In this document: piece by piece, positions 31,769 through 42,959 of the stretch | Position numbering within the stretch: the stretch's first letter is position 1 | Layout: the number at the start of each line of letters is the position of its first letter | Assembly (NCBI GenBank): GCA_964030475.1 | Contig: CAXIPT010000001.1 | Coordinates: 11,685,823-11,749,822, forward strand | Direction: 5' to 3' | DNA: 64,000 bases | From: Tethya wilhelma | Taxonomy: Eukaryota; Porifera; Demospongiae; Tethyida; Tethyidae | Notes under the pieces: generated by a model | The model's input: the letters and a program-made list of their open reading frames with translations, nothing else | Told to the model about the DNA's origin: nothing | The model's database searches: none | Position numbers and translations under genes: made by a program

Positions 31769-32981
31769 TAATAACAATTAAGAATGCCTTAATGATTACT
31801 GGACAGAAATGAGGTCTACTATAGAAATATCATAAGTTTTTGCATATAGATTGTTTGAGAGCATCGATATTTTGATCATTGGACAAACATTCCCAGTACG
31901 GTAGTACTGGGTACACAGAAATGACACAGATGGCCCATTAGTGCAATACAAATATTCACGCGAATAACTCTGCAAAAACTGAGTGCTTAGTACCAAAAGG
32001 CTTCTCATCTCACGCTACTATTTAGCTCTTTCTCTTTCTAATGAGCCCAAAAACATGGCCTGAAACCATCGCTAAAGTAACAAACACAAACATGCCAAAC
32101 CTCCAATTTTCTCCATCTTCTTCTTCTTCTTCTTCTTCTTGTTGAATGAACGAACTTGTTTTTTTCCGGGTCAGTCACTTTTGCCATCGGTTTTTAGCGC
32201 CTCTCATTGAGTAGCTAGATACAAGGCGAAAAGCGCCTCCTCCATATGGCCGCCATTAATTTCTACACTCATGCATAATTTATTAGCTTCTAGAAAATTC
32301 GAATTGACGACCCTTTTCACACACAAAAGTGTGCGTTATTTGGAATTAAATGCAAGTTCCCTGGAACTATTCTGTGATACCTGGTAGAGATGAAATCAGG
32401 ACTTTGATCATCATTCCCAGTACTGGGTACATAAGAATGGCCATTAGCGTAATACAAATATTCACGCGAATAACTCTGCAAAAACTGAGCGTTTGGCACT
32501 AAAAGCCTTATAAAGCTACTATTTAGCTCATTCTCTTTCTAACAAGCCTAAAAACATGGCCTAAAACCATCGCTAAGGTACCAAACTAAAATATGCCAAA
32601 CCTCTAATTTTCTCCTTCTTCTTCTTCTTCTTCTTCTTCTTCTTCTTCTTCTATGTTATTTCAGCGTATCTCGAAGATTGTTCACTTTCAGAACTTGATT
32701 CTTGAACGAACAAACTTGGTACCATTGTCTTCACGTGCTTTTGGTATCGTGTGCTCAAGTCTCCTGTTGAATGGCTAGATACAAGGCGAAAAGCGCTTCT
32801 CCATATGGCAGCCATTCATTTCTACACATCATGCATAAATTCATAAGCTACTTGAAAAGTCAAATTGACGACCCTTTTCCAAGTAGATAAGTGTGCGTTA
32901 TATGGAATCCAAATATTCGCCGCCTGCCTGCTTTACCTGAAGATTTCTGGTTGTGCTGGACTCTCTTTGTGGACTCTGACT
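31769..32981 (-). repeat. X1 then X2 bodies in reverse
   Basis: Right to left: X2 from 32981 with (GAA)n at 32613-32652 and end hairpin at about 32413, fused at ATGATGATCAAAG to the inner part of X1, with (GAA)n at 32116-32141, end hairpin at 31893-31912 and the extension shared with 10297-10427. No Y head here. Confidence 0.75.
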
Positions 32982-35411
32982 GTATCACTTAAAATTACAG
33001 AACACTCATGGGGTGTTCTGATTAAAAACTGGGTTGGCCAGGGCTATTGCCCGCCATATCTGGATACAAAAGCAAACAGGCTGTCCAAACAGAAAATCAA
33101 TTGACGTAACAAAAATTAATAAACAAAATCGATATCGATGATAACTACTTATAACACCACTGCTATACAAACCCTTAAAAATGCACACATTATAAAGTTA
33201 TAAACTTGTAATGAACCTTTGAGTGCTCTAGACACGCATATACAGGGATTGCCACAACCAACAAACCTAACCAAATATTTATTAAACCAAGGCCACACAA
33301 GATAAGAAAGTTCTAAACGAGATACCAACTCACAAACAACTATACCTAACCAAAACAACATTTTCTAACAATCCACGCAATAGTAAACATATCAACTTCT
33401 AATCTTAAGCAAACACCACTGGCATATGAACCATACAATCACTTATAAGAGACCAATGCATGAGTATGCATTCAAACCAATGAAAGTAAGAAAGAAATAC
33501 TGTGACTCACTATAAACTTCAACCAGTCCAATTTAATCTGATAACCAAACTAAATTCCGAAAGTTGAACTGTCTACTAGAATGACTATACACACCAAAAC
33601 TATCTAACATTTCTCTCTCACTATTAAATTATTACAGCACCAATTTGATTCCACAATCAAGCTGAAATCCATGCACAAAGATGCTATATATAACCAAACA
33701 ATCATTAGAGAATGACATTATGAAAACCAGGAACTACAAAAATATTCAAGAGTGATAGGAAACCCAGCCAGAAACCTGAATGCCTGATACCATGTACCAC
33801 TGAGACACCAGAATCCATTCAAAACTCAGCAACCTGAATAATAATAATATTATTATTATGAATAACAATTATAGTATGCAAAACCGTGGAATCAGGATAT
33901 ACTCAACCATACACATAACAAAATCAGCCAATAACAAACTATAATGAGAATAGTAATAATTCTCTCTAAACAGACGAAACCATTCTCTTTCAATAGCAAC
34001 ACTAGCTCGAGACGCTAAAAGCGTACGCTAATGTAACCATAGAAGTGCGCGCATGCGCATTAAACACGCTCTACTAAATTGAAAAGAAGGAAAATCACAC
34101 GATCTTCACAGTCACTACTTCCTGCTGATGAAGACTTACTGGTCGAAACGCGTTCGGGAAGACTGAACCAGAAGACTGAAGAACACCCAATCCAAGGAGA
34201 ACAGGAGGCCTGAAGCTCCAACAATAAATGATTATGTCGAGCAAAACGGCTACCAATGGTGGACAGGAAGCCGTCCAAAATTGCTCTAAACTGGAAAGTT
34301 TAACCATTATGATACCAGCTAATAGCCAGACTGAAGAGATGGTAAGCCAAAAGATGCTAAACAGACCTCAAAATCCACGGGAGCATCAGCCTGGTATAAC
34401 TGCACCACCGCCCACTCCTGGCGACCCTTTACCAACAACTACAAATGACAGCCAAAATGAGAAAGAACAGCAGAACATTATCAAGCCCATTGAATCATCC
34501 ATGGTACTAGGAGAAATGCCAAACTGGGCAGATGCTTCACCAAGTGTAGAAGATATGCAACCAGATAATTTCACTATACATCAAATGACACAAAACAGAG
34601 ATATTAAACAAAAAGATTACACCCATGATGAAGGCGAAAACGGAGAACAAGAGACATCGAATGTATCAGAGAAACACCATGATCAGAGAGAAGAAAGCAT
34701 GGAAGGTTACGAGTCTACTGATCACAGGGCAGCACACCAAGAACTCACGAGACGACTGGAGGAAATAAGTAAGCAAATTTGCACAACTTTATTAATCTTA
34801 ACTAAAGCTAACCACCACAAGAAATTCATGGAAAACTGCCTAATAACCAGAAAGCCACCAAAAGGCCTATCCATATGGTGCCAACCATATATTTACCATT
34901 CAAATACAGATGTTGAAATTGATTGGCACAAAATCCAAGAAGTAACCACAATGAAACTCATAGCACTTCTAGTAAGGCACTATAGAAATGTAATCAAGCG
35001 ACAAAAACAAATAATCAACTAAATCCAGGATGAAATAAAAGAAATGCTACCAATCAGCACAAATAGTCAAAACTGATCACAGAATGGAACAAAATACACA
35101 GGAATGCACTGAACAAAGCAAAACCACTCAGAGAAAAACTAGAACGAAACAGACTCAAGAAACTCAAACTCTTATATTCATTTTAATTTTGTTTGTGAAA
35201 ATGATATAAAATTATTGATAAAAAAAATGTTTATTGTAATTGATGACAAACTGTTAAAGAAGCAAGAATAGAAACAAAAACACGCAGCTCCCTCTCATGC
35301 TCAACCAACTAACCGCTAAAGCACTCAGGAAAAGCAATCTATACCGATACTATGGAGGCTGAATATCGGCACAGGCGCATGTAGTTCCCACCCATCCTGA
35401 CTGTATCACTT
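32982..35411 (+). mobile_element. Penelope-like element fragment, copy 2
   Basis: CTGACTGTATCACTT occurs at 32982-32996 and at 35397-35411, bracketing 2.4 kb, as a terminal direct repeat or target duplication. Inside are about 1.1 kb of AT-rich leader, the motif CTGATGAAGACTTACTGGTC plus GAAACG (34125-34149), an ORF (34228-35022) and a non-coding end that copy 1 shares. RT and GIY-YIG endonuclease are absent. The element interrupts an X2 repeat, whose two parts continue on either side. Confidence 0.55.
34228..35022 (+). CDS. Penelope-like N-terminal ORF (264 codons, intact)
   Basis: ATG IMSSKTATNGGQEAVQ opens a frame to TAA at 35020-35022. The first 150 residues are polar (Gln/Asn/Pro/Glu-rich, with TAPPPTPGDPLPTT). 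A helix-rich part follows with HQELTRRLEEISKQICTT, LTKANHHKKFMENCL, KPPKGLSIWCQPYIY and LIALLVRHYRNVIKRQKQ. The latter blocks resemble the segment N-terminal to RT in Penelope-like elements, from memory. After the stop, coding sense resumes in another frame (ITEWNKIHRNALNKAKPL, 35070-35165), so the true protein was longer. An ORF1 of another retroelement class is the alternative. Confidence 0.5.
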   Translation: MIMSSKTATNGGQEAVQNCSKLESLTIMIPANSQTEEMVSQKMLNRPQNPREHQPGITAPPPTPGDPLPTTTNDSQNEKEQQNIIKPIESSMVLGEMPNWADASPSVEDMQPDNFTIHQMTQNRDIKQKDYTHDEGENGEQETSNVSEKHHDQREESMEGYESTDHRAAHQELTRRLEEISKQICTTLLILTKANHHKKFMENCLITRKPPKGLSIWCQPYIYHSNTDVEIDWHKIQEVTTMKLIALLVRHYRNVIKRQKQIIN

Positions 35412-35646
35412 CAATATTTAGGAGGTGAATACACTACTGTGTTATGTAGTATTCATTATAAGATGAGCAAAGCAATTAAGTTTTGGTAGATACACTGAGC
35501 TCAGCAGGCTGAGTACTGACATTACTTCAGTACTGATCAGCCTGAGCATAGATTAGCTATAATATCCATGCTGATAGTGTACAAGTAACTACTATATACA
35601 CACAAACTCAAATGTGATTTGTAAAATTATGAAAAAATGAGAGCAA
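35412..35646 (-). repeat. Repeat X2, head-proximal part in reverse
   Basis: TCAATATTTAGGAGGTGAAT through CACACAAACTCAAATGTG to GAGAGCAAACA. It matches 58195-58446 and continues the X2 broken at 32981. Confidence 0.75.
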
Positions 35647-35901
35647 ACAAGTAAAAAAAATCATTGGAAATGTAATGAGACATAGGAATGGCCAAATCGT
35701 AAAAAGAACGCAAACAAGATGCAATGGCTGTTTGAGTGTAAAGAATTATTCCTATGGGCAACATGAGGGACTCAACATGGAAAGAGAGTACTACATGCAG
35801 CCCACACAGGAATGATTCTGCACACAATCAAGCAGCCATGTTTGCCTTCTTTTTACGATTTGGCCATTCCTATGTCTCATTACATTTCCAATGTTTTTTT
35901 T
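35647..35901. repeat. Repeat Y, nearly full, ends at gap
   Basis: ACAAGTAAAAAAAATCATTG, arms and CCTATGGGCAACATGAGG loop subtype. The right arm reaches AATGTTTTTTTT and runs into N (35902-35960). Confidence 0.8.
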
Positions 35902-35960
35902 NNNNNNNNNNNNNNNNNNNNNNNNNNNNNNNNNNNNNNNNNNNNNNNNNNNNNNNNNNN

Positions 35961-36108
35961 AAAGAGAAAGAGCTAAATAGTAGCTTAAGAAGCCTTTTAG
36001 TGCTAAGCGCTCAGTTTTTGCAGAGTTATTCGCGTGAATATTTGTATTGCGCTAATGGGCCATCCGTGCCATTCCTGTGTACCCAGTACTACCGTACTGG
36101 GAATAGTA
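35961..36108 (+). repeat. Repeat X, distal end
   Basis: AAAGAGAAAGAGCTAAATAG through GAATATTTGTATTGCGCTAA to CCCAGTACTACCGTACTGGG, the X end hairpin. Confidence 0.8.
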
Positions 36109-36155
36109 TAGTAGGAAAACTGTACTAGTGTAGTTTACTTATACTTCTGTAATAC

Positions 36156-36255
36156 TGTTACAATCTAATTAACTCTGAGGCTATAGTAATAATGTATGTT
36201 GACTGACTACTAACTATTGTGTTAATAGTAATGGTCGTGACTGTCTTTTGTCATA
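36156..36255 (+). repeat. LTR start fragment of gypsy element D
   Basis: TGTTACAATCTAATTAACTC through GACTGACTACTAACTATTG to GTCTTTTGTCATA matches, on the opposite strand, the first 100 bases after the polypurine tract of the element at 59222-61740. Probably a solo or truncated LTR. Element W is inserted at its TA. Confidence 0.65.
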
Positions 36256-37319
36256 TGTGACCGAATTTCGGAAAACCGACCAGATGTAGTAATATGCGAT
36301 TTTTTAAATAGCGCTTGCATTGAAATCTACGTCATTGCAGCTAGCTATTTTCCAAATTGAAGCGGCTAGGCGCTATAGTTTTGGAGATATGAGCTCAAAT
36401 ATACCGACCGTTCATTCCAATTTTACTCGCTAAAATTGTGAGCGAATACGTTGCTAAGCACGAGTACACAAACTCCGTATACTATCCGTGTTACAAAAAA
36501 TTTATGTTTGTGGTACAATTTTAGTGTAGTATCAGAATATGCATGAAGTTAGTTGAAGCGCTAGTTAAAACTTACTTTATGAGCCTTTTTAAAGACACAG
36601 AAGACCAGGGAGCCTTCCAGGAGCAAGAAAGTAAGTAAGTCTAATAAGTAGAATAATGTAGCGGGTGGGCTGTAACTAGAGTAACTAAGCTATAAATGGC
36701 GCAGAAATAAGCGCCCAATATTGATTCATGCATCTATAGCTATTCTAACTGTAGGAAACAGTTTAGCTAATACTTATTGCCCATAATAAGAAGCGCTTAG
36801 CTTCTTTCCCCCACAAATTTCATTGAAAATTTATTATACACAATGTACAATACATTCATTCATTATTATGCACAGATAAACAGCTCCTGGCATAGCCCAG
36901 CGATTCTGCAACACTGTGGGCCATCTTCTAATCATCTGAAAGAGATTTCTTTCTGCTAGAAGTGTTTAGTTAATGAACAATGCATTGTTTTTTATTGCAC
37001 ATTAAATATGCAAGATTATAATGAGATGCACAGCAGCAGCTGCATCATGTACTTATCGATCAATGAACATGGCAACGCATCCTGTGTACTAACGGGAGAG
37101 AAGCTAGCCATGGCTGACATAGCTGCATTCAAACGCTTATATCTCAGCAATAGAAGCAGCCCCACCCTTAAAATCACGTCTGCAGCTCACCAAGGTGTGC
37201 CCCTCCCCATCGGTGCAAAAAAATCAATTTCGCGCGCACGTCGTGAATTACACTACAATCGCCGATTACTACAAATAAAGTTTTTCTACATCTGGTCGGT
37301 TTTCCAAAATTGGGTCACA
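36256..37319. mobile_element. Element W, copy 1: TA-flanked non-autonomous transposon
   Basis: TGTGACCGAATTTCGGAAAA at left and, in reverse, TGTGACCCAATTTTGGAAAA at right, extending through CCGACCAGATGTAG. TA on both sides gives the mariner/pogo-type signature. 1,064 bases with no convincing coding region (longest frame 136 codons, no motif). Related copy: 43837-44757 plus 49014-49135. Confidence 0.8.
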
Positions 37320-37635
37320 TATGGTGTAATCAAAAGTGTTCAGTTGTCTAATAAAAACTTAAGGGTGGTCGGTCATAGCAACACGCGAATAGCGTGGGCA
37401 GGAAGAATTGCGTCATAATTTTGTCGTTTAACATCACCACAAACCTCAATTGGAAGTATAGGATGATTGCGCATGAAGATTCTGCGCGGGATCTTACAAC
37501 TAGACAGCTGGCTACTTTTTTGTTGCTTTTTTTACAACACAACAAGCCCTCATCAAAGGGAAAGAGGTCTTCAAAAGAGGCTGATACCAGGTGGCAAGTA
37601 TTCAAGATGCCTGGAAGCAACAGAAAAAGTTTAAC

Positions 37636-38068
37636 AGTAGAGTAGGGCATCAATTATCAGACACAACGTATGTTCAGATAGCTCCTTTAAGAAAACAGGA
37701 GGAGGTAGAATTGCTTTTTATGCACCAGTATATTTGTTGTATAGTGGTCTGTAAAACTTACAAAAATTACAGCTCAACCTCAGCAACTGCGCCGTGGAGA
37801 GCTCAAACTAAGTCGTCGTCTGATTAATCGTAAAATCAGACGAAAACAACCTATTTTCAGACTGCAGCTACAGTACTATCTCAGGATTCTTAGATTCAGG
37901 TCAGATAAGATAATCTGGTAGTACAACTCACCTAAAACATATCCAGAAATTATGCCTTGGGGCAATTCCAGTTCTGAGATTCAGCTGACCAAACACCGCC
38001 CAAGGCAGAAATCAATATTCAGACGATTGCTCATTTGGGGTCAAGGTTCACAGTCACGTGCTGCGCAA
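37636..38068 (+). repeat. Inverted-copy segment shared with 52268-52684
   Basis: AGTAGAGTAGGGCATCAATT through CGTCGTCTGATTAATCGTAA to GGGGTCAAGGTTCACAGTCA reappears as a reverse complement at 52268-52684. One frame is strongly basic (SRRLINRKIRRKQPIFRLQL) in both copies, so an exon of unknown nature is possible. Confidence 0.7.
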
Positions 38069-38261
38069 TTGAGCAAGTGAAAGAAGATCCACTCAGCTGA
38101 CTGGTGCAGTTTCTAAAGCCATTAGAGACTCTGAGTATATCCTAGAGATATAACAAGATTGTGATGGTAAGCTACGTAGATGACTAGAGTAGATGTGTAA
38201 ATTGTAATGCAGAAAAATCCTGAATCATATGTGGTGTGCATTATCTAGAAAGTTCTTCACG

Positions 38262-38510
38262 TGGTTTCTTAAGCCCATCATGCACTGTGCAATATTTTCA
38301 TGCAACATTGATGCAATTTGTGTACAACAATGTTGCACTGTGTATGTTGGTTTTGATTATGTAATGTTATCTTCAAATGTTTCATGCAACATGTTGCATG
38401 AAGTTGAAGGCCTTTCTACTTCGTGCAACACCTTGCAACATGTTGCATGCAATAGTTTTTGGCAACATACACTGTGCAACATATTGCATGCAATGTGTAA
38501 GTGTATGATG
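38262..38510. repeat. Cluster of TGCAACATGTTGCA palindromes
   Basis: At least six copies of TGCAACAT or its mirror within 250 bases, including CATGCAACATGTTGCATG, TTGCAACATGTTGCATGC and TGCAACATATTGCATGC. Irregular spacing, not a simple tandem array. No gene. Confidence 0.65.
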
Positions 38511-38537
38511 GCCTTTATTTTGGCAGTAACCCCCCGT

Positions 38538-38896
38538 TACCGTACTGGCGCGTTGTTAAGCGCATACGCTTATATTTCCACAGGAAGAAAATAGGCACTT
38601 AACAGCGAAATGCGCGTAATAACGAGATACACTGCCACGTGAGCAACGTTTCAAAGGGAGACAACGGAATTTTTTGGAGAGTGTTATTCGAGCACAACTT
38701 GTCTGCAAGAGCGTGTGGACTCTTTTTATGGGTGAAGTGTTGTCTACGTGTCTAGAAGCTGATCCTTTCCCTGTGTCAATAGTAAAAATCATCATAGCGC
38801 TTAACAATGAAGTGTCAAGAGCAACAACGAGGCATGCGCTTATATTCGAGTGTGCGCTTATATGCGAAGTGCGCCTAATAACGTGCCAGTACGGTA
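38538..38896. repeat. MITE with TACCGTACTGG ends
   Basis: TACCGTACTGGCGCGTTGTT at left and, in reverse, TACCGTACTGGCACGTTATT at right; 359 bases. The subterminal GCGCATACGCTTATAT is also mirrored. No coding. Confidence 0.75.
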
Positions 38897-40024
38897 TAAT
38901 AAATGTATCTACACTGTCAATGTGTAAGTGCTGTTTTTGTCATAAATTTATGAGGCCACCTATTAGTACTGTGATGTCATATTCAGTTCAACTTGGTTAG
39001 TGCGTTTTCAAGCCAAATATTTGCACACGGTCACATCAGTAATGATGTATGCACTTTGTCGCTTAGTGAAGTTCAATTGAGTTAGACCAATCTCTTCGCA
39101 GCCATTCTTTTTCCACTTTCTTGATCTCTTTGCTCTCCGTGTGTGCAGCTGTCAATTTACTTCCAGTATGGGTATGGTTATTGAGTTACCACATCATCGA
39201 TAGTAAACTATACACGAAAAAAAATTGGTATGGGTAGGTGGCCGGAAAACACATACATTTGCAAAATGGCCCAGGATAACAGTTCTTATATAGCTAGTTC
39301 TGCAAAATTCGCAAAATTAATGCAAAACATAGTAGCATTACGGTATATAGGTACAAGTAATAACAAATGTGCAAGGCACAAAACTGCGAACAGAACCGAA
39401 CTCGCAAAAATAAGATCGCAACACTTTAGTTCAATTTCTAATAGGTGTGGTTAGTATTCATTACGTAATCATAAATCGTGACACGTGCTGTACGTACAGA
39501 TCAAAGTTTTATACTACCACACAGCTCTTCTCCATGGACTGGCATACAAATGGCCTTGTATATGTGGTGACCTCGAACCAAGATGAAGGTAGCCATATCC
39601 TTGAATTTGCTTTCACACGTACACTTGCTGTCTTTTATCGTGGCCTTTTTTTATATATTTAGCACGTGCGCCAACAAAAATTGCAACGACCATTACCAGC
39701 AATTTAGGGGCGAGGCTAACTTTAGACTGCTGCAACGCAAAAATAAGATCGCAAAATGCATTTATTTAGTCAAAATTCTTCAATTTGCAATAGTTTCTCA
39801 CTCGCAAAACATTGTAGCATTACGGTACATGATATGAACTGTTTTTACAATTAAACCTTGTTTTAGGTTGCTAAGTTTTTGCACTTGAAATTCTCACTGG
39901 TTCAATTTGGTCATGTTAATTATTAAAATATTATAGTAACAACATTACTTATTATTTAATGACATGTGCATGTATACTGTTACTTTAAGCACTGCAGATA
40001 ATTGTATTTGTAATTATTCCTCCA
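38897..40024. other. No gene seen
   Basis: AT-rich. Two short blocks with ATTACGGTA and GCAAAAATAAGATCGCAA (39330-39425 and 39735-39830) resemble each other, perhaps ends of a further small element. Confidence 0.4.
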
Positions 40025-41750
40025 TTGAAAAAGATTCGGCTACTTGAGCTAAAACATAGGGTTGTTTATTTGAAAGATCTAACCTCGGACAATTCCCTTT
40101 TTGCAAGGCATCCCAATGATGCTCTGAAACTTAGACCCACTAAGTATCAAACTTGGAAAGGCTCTATTAATATGGAAAAGGCTGTAGAAGCTGTCTTGAA
40201 TAAGACACTTTCCATAAGGCGAGCAGCAGAGATGTATGGGGTACCAAGAGCCACACTTCATGACAGAACAACTGGAAGAGTAAAAGGTTGTATCCCTGGC
40301 CCACCCAAGCACCTCTCATTGCAAGAAGAAGAAGAGCTAATCAATTTTCTTTATGGTTGTGCTCATATTGGATATCCACGAACGAGACACCAGGTGTTGG
40401 CAATTGTTCAGCAATACCGCCTCAAGAAAGGCTCCTCAAAAACCATGAGTAATGGTTGGTGGCAAAGGTTTAGAGAGAGGCACAAAACTCTAACCCTAAG
40501 GCATGCTGCATCATTGTCTAAACCACGTGCCCAAGCAATGGACAGAGATATTCTTGATCGTTATTACGATATTCTTGAGGATACTCTTAGGGAGAATGAT
40601 TTATTCACTAAACCAAGGCAAGTTTTTAACTGTGACGAAACTGGCATGCCACTATCCCCCAAAGCTCCTAAGACTATCTGTAAGAAAGGGGAGAAGAATC
40701 CGTCGTGCATTTTTGGTGATAACTAGGCTCAGATTTCTGTGTTAACATGTGTTAATGCTGCAGGGCAATGGATCCCACCATTTGTCATATTCGATAGGAA
40801 GCGACTGAAGCCCGAATTAACTACTGGGGAGGTTCCGAATACATACTACGGTCTTTCCAGCAAAAGATGGATGGACGATCTTTTTACGGACTGGTTCACA
40901 AATCACTTTTTGTCATATGCACCCTCTGATAGACCCATACTATTACTCATGGATGGTTGTTCCTCTCATTTTAGCCCTCAGATGATGAGGCTGGCGGCAG
41001 AAGAGCAAGTTATTCTCTTCATTTTACCACCACACTCAACCCATATGTGAGACAAGAGGTTTTTTGCAGCCTTAAAATCTAACTGGAGAGAAATTTGTCA
41101 CAAATTTGTAACCGACAACCCAGGAAGAGTTATTACTAGGAATGACTTTTCTTCTCTATTTTGCCAGACGTGGGATATGTCCATGACAATCAAGAACATA
41201 AAATCAGGGTTTAAGGTGACAGGAGTTTATCCTTTCAATAGATCAGCCATCAAACTTCCTGAAGACAGTTTTGAAAAGTTCAAACCAGAATCACTTTCCA
41301 GTGATACTGGGATCAACTACATACCCTTTTACACTTCTAGTCCACTCCTTCCTAGAAAGGACACTGCTCGTTCTATTTGTGATTTCGAAAGAGAATCTCT
41401 GATGACTCAGAATTCGATGAAGTTTCGAATGACTCAATAGGGGTGCTTTACACTACCCTACCATCTGCACAGTCAACAACTCAACCAAAGTCAAAATCTC
41501 TACCCTTTAAATCCTCGCAAACCCCTGCTAAACTCCTGCCATATGTCTCCAGGTTTGGCCAATTGTTGCAGGTGCCCAAACCACCCAGTAAGATTCTGAC
41601 TAAAAGAGGCAAATCATCTGGCCGTGTGCTTACTAGTGAAGAGTGTCTATCTGCTATGGAAGAAAGAGAGAAACAGAAACTAGAGGCTGCTCGTGTCAAA
41701 GAACAGAGGCTTCAACGAGAGCTAAAAGAAGAAGCTTTCAAAGCCCAAAG
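40025..41750 (+). pseudogene. pogo-like DDE transposase (HTH_psq + DDE), with stops
   Basis: N-terminal Pipsqueak-type helix-turn-helix MEKAVEAVLNKTLSIRRAAE, YGVPRATLHDRTTGR (about residues 50-85). A second DNA-binding region follows (GWWQRFRERHKTLTLRHA), typical of CENP-B/pogo proteins. Catalytic Asp 1 is in FNCDETGMPL and Asp 2 in LLMDGCSSHF. A third Asp (DKRFFAALKSNW) comes after PPHSTHM. In-frame TAG at 40724 and TGA at 41048 interrupt it, and the usual QPL before the third Asp is missing. A frameshift near 41410 leads to a charged helical tail (MEEREKQKLEAARVKEQR) that ends at a splice donor (AAAG/GTAAAT, 41751). The donor suggests the transcript continued into the downstream peptidase exon. 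Confidence 0.85.
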
Positions 41751-41868
41751 GTAAATATTTGCTTATTGTTTTCACCGTCTACATGAAATAATGTATAATA
41801 TGTGCATACACAATTTCCTGTTAATTACTACAATGATAACTACAATGATAATTATATTGTATATATAG

Positions 41869-42855
41869 GGTCTACTGTGTGTGACAATACAATGACCAAG
41901 AACCAGCTTCAATGTGAGACAGCACACAAAGATATACATGATTCTGAACTAGATTCAAACCCAGATCTAGAGCTGTGTAGTTGGATAAAGAGTCTAGCTT
42001 TGTCAAAAGCTGACGAAAAGGCACTTATTAATGGAGAGTGGCTCTCAGCTAACCACGTGTCAGCTGCTCAACAGCTTTTGAGAAAGCAGTATCCGCACCA
42101 GAATGGATTGCAAGACACTTGTACTTTGTCTGAAGCATCCAAGTGGGATTCGATTGCAGATACCTTTGTGCAAGTCATTTTTGTACACCCAAATCATTGG
42201 GCATGCTTGTCCAATTGCTTTTGTCATGATGAGGGTACTGTTGACTTGTTTGATTCCTTGCATACTATGCCAAGCAAAGATGGATCCATCATTGTACAAG
42301 CCTGCACAATCATGCAGTCTCAGCTGCCGAAGTTAAAATCAATGTTGTAAACATACAACTCCAAGTTAACTCTGACGACTGTAGACTTCATGCTATAGCA
42401 ATGGTATGTGACCTGTGTGCTGGGGTTGATCCTGTCAGAAGGGAGTATTCACTTGTAAAGATGAGAGCACACCTGAAATCTTGTTTTGAGAGCAAGCGTC
42501 AGTCTCTGAAAAGATTTCCAAGCAGCAGTAGACTGGTTACTAAAAGAGTAGTTTCTCAAAGGAAAGTGGATTTGTACTGTGTGTGTAGGCAGCCTGAACT
42601 GTCCAAAGCTATGGCATGCTGTGATGCTTGTGGTACATGGTACCATGAAGGCTGTGTACCAATTCCAGCAGAAGTTCTCTCAGATGAAATTGACTCTGTT
42701 CGTTGGGACTGTTGTCAATGTAAGTGTTTCATGCATACCTGTCTGTATCATGACAATACAAACTTTGCTGTTTTTAATCCTGCCATAAACTTACAATACA
42801 CTATACCTACATGCAGGTTCAGGTTGTTACGCAAACGAAATCCACCAAGTTTGTG
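41869..42855 (+). CDS. Ulp1-like (C48) peptidase domain fused to PHD finger, exons 1-2
   Basis: The exon begins after TATATATAG. Ulp1-type features in order: LSKADEKALINGEWLSANHV and AAQQLLRKQYP (substrate-groove helix), HWACLSN (catalytic His), VDLFDSLH (Asp), QLQVNSDDC (Gln and Cys nucleophile, 42379-42381), LHAIAMVC. The Gly normally after Cys is Arg. After MRAHLKSCF and a basic linker comes a PHD finger: YCVCRQPELSKAMACCDAC, WYHEGC, WDCCQ, completed by exon 2 (42817-42855) with CSGC across the phase-1 intron 42720-42816. A single-base frameshift lies in the A run near 42335. C48 enzymes remove SUMO-like tags and PHD fingers read histone tails. Likely nuclear; could be transposon-borne. 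Confidence 0.75.
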
Positions 42856-42959
42856 GTAAGTTTTTTTTTTTTTAGTTGTGAATAGAACGCATACCCCATG
42901 GATTATACTCCATACTGCGTGTCGAGTAATTGTTAGTAAAAATACCTTATTTGTCATAG

